Source of the DNA: Caldimicrobium thiodismutans
GTDB taxonomy: Bacteria; Desulfobacterota; Thermodesulfobacteria; Thermodesulfobacteriales; Thermodesulfobacteriaceae
Reading direction: 5' to 3'
Length of the DNA stretch: 10,493 nt
Assembly: GCA_002877875.1 (NCBI GenBank)
Contig: PNIE01000089.1
Location: 1-10,493 of the forward strand
Positions 6,380-10,493 of the stretch are shown here, one piece after another (the first letter of the stretch is position 1; each line of letters opens with the position of its first letter). Both the position numbers and the translations under genes were made by a program. Below the pieces are notes generated by a model, which was not told the origin of the DNA, made no database searches, and saw only the letters and a program-made list of their open reading frames with translations.

Positions 6380-9300
6380 ATGCTTTTTTATGTTCTCCAT
6401 GGCTGTCCCAATTGCGGAGGAATGATTTCTGATGAAAGGCTCTCAAGGGGGCTTCCCTGTGAAAACTGTTTAAAAGAAGAAGAGCTTATCTTAGAAAAAG
6501 AAGATTTGGGAAGTGTTGCTGAAATCTTAAGAAAAAAAGGAAACCTTAAGGATCTTGAAATCTATGCTAAAGTTGAAAAGGAAATTTCTTACTTTAAGGA
6601 AATTTTTGAGGAGGTCTTCGGTTCGTCTCCCTCTTCTCTTCAACTTAGCTGGGCTAAGAGATTTTATCTTGGAGAATCCTTTGCCATTGTTGCACCCACA
6701 GGCACAGGAAAAACAACCTTTGGGCTCTTGGCCTGTTTAGTAAATCAGGGAAAATCGTTAATTATTGTTCCTACCAAGGTCCTGGTAAATCATCTTTATG
6801 AAAGGCTTTTAGCTATCCAGGAGAGAATTTCAAAAAAAGATCTAAGAGAAAAAATTATTCTTCCCTATACTGGCTCAAAGAAAGAAAAAGAGATTCTTGA
6901 AAATAAAAAGGTTGATCTTTTTATTTGTACTCAAGCCTTTTTTCATAGAAACTTTGAACTTCTTAAAAAATTAGATTTTTCTCTCATTTTTGTTGATGAT
7001 GTAGATTCCTTTCTTAAAAGTGGAAAGAATGTAGAGCATCTTTTCTATATGCTTGGATTTACTCAAAAGGAAATAGAGCTTGCTTTAAAGAGAGACAAAG
7101 AAGAAGAAGATTTTGAAAAACTTTTGAAAATTAAAGAAAGGCACAAGAAAAAACTAAAGAGACTTATAGTTTCTTCGGCTACTTTAAAACCAAAAACCAA
7201 TCGGGCTTTACTTTTTCAAAATCTTCTTGGCTTTGAAATTACAAGATTTGTCTCTACCTTAAGAAGGGTTGAAGATTTATATTTTCAACCTGAAAAAAGG
7301 GACTTTTTTTACCTTCTTGACCAAGTAGTAGAAATTGTCAAGAAACTCGATCCACCAGGTATACTTTTCATAGAAGAACATTATGGAAGGGAAAGTGTTG
7401 AAAAAGCTTCAGAATACCTAAAAGAAAAAGGTCTTAGGATCATCTCCTATCTTGAAACCGATGAAGAAAATCTTCTTGAAAGTTTGAAAAATAAGAAGGT
7501 GGATTTGGCTCTCGGCCTTTCCCATTTATCCAATCCTCTTTTGAGAGGAATAGACCTTCCTGAGGTATTAAGATATGTCATCTTTCTTGGTGTCCCCAAA
7601 CACCGCTTCCCCTTGCTTAGGGAAAAAGAAGGTTTTGAACTTCCCTTGAGCTCTCAGTTTCTCCATAATCTTTTGCTTTCTCTGCTTCCTCTCTTTGAGG
7701 AAGAAGAAAAGTTTTTATCTCTTGCCTATATAAACTACTTAAAGAAATATCTCACCTTGAGAGATGAAGATCTTCCTCGCTACGAAGGTCTCTTAAAAAA
7801 AGTAACGGAAATCAGGGATTTTCTTTCCGTAAAACTTAGAGATGAAGGTTTTATGGAAAAATTGAAAAATTCTGATGAGGTTTTTTTAGATATCGATGAA
7901 GAGGGAAAGTATTATGTGGTAGTCGGAAATGCCCAGGTGTATCTGCAGGGTTCAGGAAGAGTTTCAAGGCTTACAGCTAGAGGACTTCTCCCTGGTTTTT
8001 CCCTTCTAATTATTGATAATCTAAAGGCCTTTTTAAGTCTTAAAAAAAGACTTCGCTTCTATCTTGGAGAAGAGCCTGAGTTTAAAAAGGTAGCTCCTGA
8101 GGATATCCCTGAGATTGATAAGCGAATCCAAAGGGAAAGAGAAACCCTCAAAGAAACTTCCCTTGATTTCAAAAATTATGTGGTAATTGTGGAATCCCCT
8201 CATAAGGCCAAAACTATCGCAGGATTTTTTGGTAAACCCTCAAAAAGAAGAATTGAAAATATTTTAGTATATGAAATTCCTATGGAAGATACTCTTCTTT
8301 CGGTTTGCGCTTCTCTTGGACATGTTTTTAATCTCTCGAGAAGACAGGGGATCTTTGGGGTCCTAACTCAAAATGGTCATTTTTATCCCATTTTTGACAC
8401 TATAAAAATTGATAAAAGGACCAAAAATGAACTCGTGGATGAAATGGAGGCGGAAAAGGATGAAGTCTTTGATAAAGGTGAGATTATTAAAGCTTTACAA
8501 AGGCTTGCCTACTCAGCCTCTGATGTTTTTGTGGCTTCTGACCCTGATTCAGAAGGAGAAAAAATTGCTTATGATTTATATATTAATCTAAGACCCTTTC
8601 AAAAAAATATCAAAAGGCTTGAGATTCACGAGATAACTCCAAGGGCCTTTAAAAAGGCTTTAATTGAGGCTAAAGATTTTAACCTGGCAAGGGTTAAGGC
8701 TCAGCTCGCAAGGAGAGTGGCTGATAGATGGGTGGGATTTTCCCTTTCAAGAGAACTATGGAAGGCCTTTCATAATAAACATCTCTCAGCAGGAAGAGTT
8801 CAAACCCCTGTTCTTGGATGGGTAATTAAAAGAGCAGAAGAAGCCAAAGAATTTAAATATCGTTTAAGTTTTTACCTTCAGGATATACCTTTTTATATTG
8901 ACCTTGAAGATAAAGAGTTTGCAGAAAAACTCCTTGAAGAACTTCCCGGCCTTAAACTCGAAGAGCTTCTCCGCTTTGAAGAAGACCTTTCCCCTCCTCC
9001 TCCATATACAACGGATACTGTTTTGGAAGAAGCCTATTATTATTTCAAATTTAATTCCTCTCAGACTATGGCTCTCCTTCAGGAACTTTTCGAATTAGGT
9101 TTGATTACCTATCACAGAACAGACTCAACGAGAATTTCTGAAGCAGGAAGATACCAAGTAGCTAAACCCTATATTGAAAGCAATGTGGGAAGTGAATATT
9201 TTTACCCTCGTGAATGGTTTAGTCCAGGGGCACATGAAGGTATCAGGCCTACCCATCCCTGGGATGTAAAAGAACTTAAATTAAGAGTAGCCCACGGCTT

Positions 9301-9871
9301 GATTACCTTTAAGAATCCTAAAGACTCTTTGCGTCTCTATGACCTAATTTTTAGAAGATTTATAGCCTCTCAATGTAGACCTGTAAGGGTTTTAAAAGCT
9401 CGTTTTAAATTTATCCTTCCTTCCTATAACTGGGAAGAAACCTTAAATCTTGAAATTCTTCAAGATGGCTTTGATTTATTTTGGAGAGGACCCCAGCTTT
9501 TTACTCCTAAACCACCTTTTCAACCTCAAAAAGCTGAAATTCATAAAATTCCCAAAGTTTTTCTATATAACCAAGGAAGTCTAATTCAGGAAATGAAAAA
9601 GAGAGGCCTTGGAAGACCATCAACCTATGCTGAAATTGTCTCAACCCTCCTACATAGAAGATATGTCTATGAGCTAAAAACGGGTGGCTTAATTCCTACT
9701 AAACTTGGAAAAGAGGTTTATTTCTTTTTAATAGATAAATTTAAAGAATTTGTCTCTGAGGAGTTCACTAGGGAACTTGAAAAATTTATGGACGAAGTAG
9801 AAAAGGGGGAGAAAAATTGGGAAGAAATCTGTGAGAAATTAAAACCCTTAGTTACATTCTTAGAAAGTTAA
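6380..9871 (+). CDS. rgy: Reverse gyrase
   Basis: A 1163-residue ATP-dependent topoisomerase that introduces positive supercoils and protects DNA at very high temperature. In order: an N-terminal zinc finger (C9, C12, C27, C30); a SF2 helicase-like half with Walker A APTGTGKTT (K111), Ia-region IIVPTKVLVNHLYERL, DDVD box (206-209), SAT (266-268) and motif VI QGSGRVSR (523-530), with a latch-type insert probably about 410-510; then topoisomerase IA. The toprim part has VIVESPHKAKTI (E605) and DPDSEGEKIA (721-730). Next come ARRVADRWVGFSLSRELW, LSAGRVQTPVLGW, catalytic Y911 in GLITYHRTDSTRIS, AHEGIRPT (951-958) and RGLGRPSTYAEIVSTL. No intein or frameshift is seen. The second zinc finger usual in the toprim domain is absent: the stretch 673-710 has no cysteine. 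The ATG at 6380 has AGGGAGG four bases upstream. It diverges from rsmE and is followed 99 bases later by the ccsB-like gene. Confidence 0.98.
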   Translation: MLFYVLHGCPNCGGMISDERLSRGLPCENCLKEEELILEKEDLGSVAEILRKKGNLKDLEIYAKVEKEISYFKEIFEEVFGSSPSSLQLSWAKRFYLGESFAIVAPTGTGKTTFGLLACLVNQGKSLIIVPTKVLVNHLYERLLAIQERISKKDLREKIILPYTGSKKEKEILENKKVDLFICTQAFFHRNFELLKKLDFSLIFVDDVDSFLKSGKNVEHLFYMLGFTQKEIELALKRDKEEEDFEKLLKIKERHKKKLKRLIVSSATLKPKTNRALLFQNLLGFEITRFVSTLRRVEDLYFQPEKRDFFYLLDQVVEIVKKLDPPGILFIEEHYGRESVEKASEYLKEKGLRIISYLETDEENLLESLKNKKVDLALGLSHLSNPLLRGIDLPEVLRYVIFLGVPKHRFPLLREKEGFELPLSSQFLHNLLLSLLPLFEEEEKFLSLAYINYLKKYLTLRDEDLPRYEGLLKKVTEIRDFLSVKLRDEGFMEKLKNSDEVFLDIDEEGKYYVVVGNAQVYLQGSGRVSRLTARGLLPGFSLLIIDNLKAFLSLKKRLRFYLGEEPEFKKVAPEDIPEIDKRIQRERETLKETSLDFKNYVVIVESPHKAKTIAGFFGKPSKRRIENILVYEIPMEDTLLSVCASLGHVFNLSRRQGIFGVLTQNGHFYPIFDTIKIDKRTKNELVDEMEAEKDEVFDKGEIIKALQRLAYSASDVFVASDPDSEGEKIAYDLYINLRPFQKNIKRLEIHEITPRAFKKALIEAKDFNLARVKAQLARRVADRWVGFSLSRELWKAFHNKHLSAGRVQTPVLGWVIKRAEEAKEFKYRLSFYLQDIPFYIDLEDKEFAEKLLEELPGLKLEELLRFEEDLSPPPPYTTDTVLEEAYYYFKFNSSQTMALLQELFELGLITYHRTDSTRISEAGRYQVAKPYIESNVGSEYFYPREWFSPGAHEGIRPTHPWDVKELKLRVAHGLITFKNPKDSLRLYDLIFRRFIASQCRPVRVLKARFKFILPSYNWEETLNLEILQDGFDLFWRGPQLFTPKPPFQPQKAEIHKIPKVFLYNQGSLIQEMKKRGLGRPSTYAEIVSTLLHRRYVYELKTGGLIPTKLGKEVYFFLIDKFKEFVSEEFTRELEKFMDEVEKGEKNWEEICEKLKPLVTFLES

Positions 9872-9916
9872 ATTCTAGAAAAGAATTCCTGAGGATTGTA
9901 ATTTTTAAAATTTAGT

Positions 9917-9945
9917 TTTATATTGAAACTGAAAAATAATATAAT
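9917..9945 (+). promoter_or_regulatory. Candidate promoter of the CcsB gene
   Basis: A perfect TATAAT (9940-9945) lies 17 bases after TTTATA (9917-9922, four of six to consensus) in a very AT-rich spacer. The predicted start near 9952 leaves a leader of about 20 bases carrying AAGGAGG. A second candidate -35, TTGAAA at 9923-9928, is too close. Confidence 0.55.
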
Positions 9946-9970
9946 GTAGTTTAATAAGGAGGAAAAAATA

Positions 9971-10493
9971 ATGCTAAAAGTTCCTTTTTTGGGTTTTTTA
10001 CTAAGTATTTTATTTTATCTTTTATTTGTTTTTGCTGAAAAAACACTTCTTCCTGATAATGCCTTAGTTTTTAGTGGAGTGACCTTTATTTATCTCCTAT
10101 CAGGGGTCCTTTATCTGATTCATTGGATTTTTAACTGGGAAAAGGGGGCTTTTTTGGGTTCCCTTATTGGCTGGGGTGGTTTTTTTACCAACCTTTATGG
10201 CTTTATATTGCGATGGATACAAACACATCAGACGGGTTTTGGGTATATTCCTCTATCTAATCTATACGAATCCCTTGTCTTTTTTGGTCTTTCCATTGCG
10301 GGTATCTATCTTTTTTGGGAATTAAAACTTACTAAAAAGGTCTTTGGAAGTCTGGTTTTTATCTTAGCCTCTCTGATTATGGCCTATGCAAGCTTTGCTA
10401 CAGATTCCTCAATCAAACCCCTTATACCTGCCTTAAAAAGTAACTGGCTTATTGCCCATGTTATAACTTGTTTCCTCGGATATGCAGCCTTTG
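9971..10493 (+). CDS. ccsB: CcsB/ResC-type cytochrome c biogenesis protein, N-terminal part
   Basis: The first 174 residues of an integral membrane protein of the CcsA/CcsB (system II) haem handling family, which moves haem across the cytoplasmic membrane and attaches it to apocytochrome c with its ResB-like partner. Hydrophobic helices are visible at about 6-22, 32-52, 58-82, 96-117, 123-142 and from 157. Family landmarks are RWIQTHQTGFGYIPLSNLYE (81-100), followed by SLVFFG, and the loop PALKSNWLIAHVITC (153-167, with H163) leading to LGYAAF. The tryptophan-rich WWD motif that would confirm haem handling lies beyond the window. The ATG at 9971 has a strong AAGGAGG at 9956-9962, eight bases upstream. 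It follows rgy by 99 bases and has its own promoter candidate. It implies c-type cytochromes and respiratory electron transport. CcsA versus CcsB naming is uncertain. Confidence 0.88.
   Translation, partial: MLKVPFLGFLLSILFYLLFVFAEKTLLPDNALVFSGVTFIYLLSGVLYLIHWIFNWEKGAFLGSLIGWGGFFTNLYGFILRWIQTHQTGFGYIPLSNLYESLVFFGLSIAGIYLFWELKLTKKVFGSLVFILASLIMAYASFATDSSIKPLIPALKSNWLIAHVITCFLGYAAF

Noticed and set aside
6380..9871. Intein or helicase/topoisomerase split in reverse gyrase
   Set aside because: The single frame reads through all helicase and topoisomerase motifs in order at normal length, without a splicing-domain insertion.
9871..9887. Hairpin AATTCT-AGAAA-AGAATT just after the rgy stop as a terminator
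   Set aside because: The stem is six AT-rich pairs and is followed by CCTGAGG, not a T-run, so it does not look like an intrinsic terminator.
1..10493. Mobile element, CRISPR array, toxin-antitoxin or defence island
   Set aside because: No transposase, integrase, direct-repeat array, att-like duplication at the tRNAs, or defence-type protein was seen on either strand.

Overview
The window looks like chromosomal DNA from a thermophilic or hyperthermophilic bacterium. It is AT-rich with Lys/Glu/Ile-rich proteins and encodes a full-length reverse gyrase, the classic marker of life at very high temperature. The other genes (RsmE, a LysR-type regulator, a CcsB-type cytochrome c synthase subunit, AMP-forming acetyl-CoA synthetase) are bacterial in type. 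Together this fits an anaerobic or chemolithotrophic lineage with c-type cytochromes, such as the Thermodesulfobacteria. That placement is an inference from gene content, not a sequence match.

Layout. Positions 1-3365, minus strand: an amidohydrolase of the MTA/SAH deaminase family, followed downstream by acs (acetyl-CoA synthetase). The last few C-terminal residues of acs lie beyond the window start. A possible acs promoter begins on the stop codon of the deaminase gene. Positions 3475-3666, plus strand: a promoter and two tandem tRNAs, Val(TAC) and Arg(CCT), neither with an encoded CCA. Positions 3756-4568, plus strand: a YkgJ-type cysteine-cluster protein. It converges on a LysR-type regulator (4565-5452, minus), and the stop codons overlap by four bases. 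Positions 5509-6252, minus strand: rsmE, a 16S rRNA m3U methyltransferase. A 124-base divergent region carrying a palindrome and a perfect A8T8 tract separates it from rgy (6380-9871, plus). From 9971 to the window edge is the first part of a CcsB/ResC-type cytochrome c biogenesis protein. No stretch over 300 bases lacks a gene.

The genes are mostly independent housekeeping units: acetate activation, SAM by-product salvage, tRNAs, rRNA modification, DNA topology and cytochrome maturation. No defence system, CRISPR array, insertion sequence or clear new multi-gene system is visible. The points most worth a second look are: the reverse gyrase lacks the second zinc finger expected in its toprim half; lysR and rsmE have promoter-like elements placed so close to their ATG codons, with no Shine-Dalgarno, that leaderless mRNAs are likely; the rsmE/rgy divergent region is highly structured; and the LysR regulator carries a lone vicinal Cys-Cys pair.
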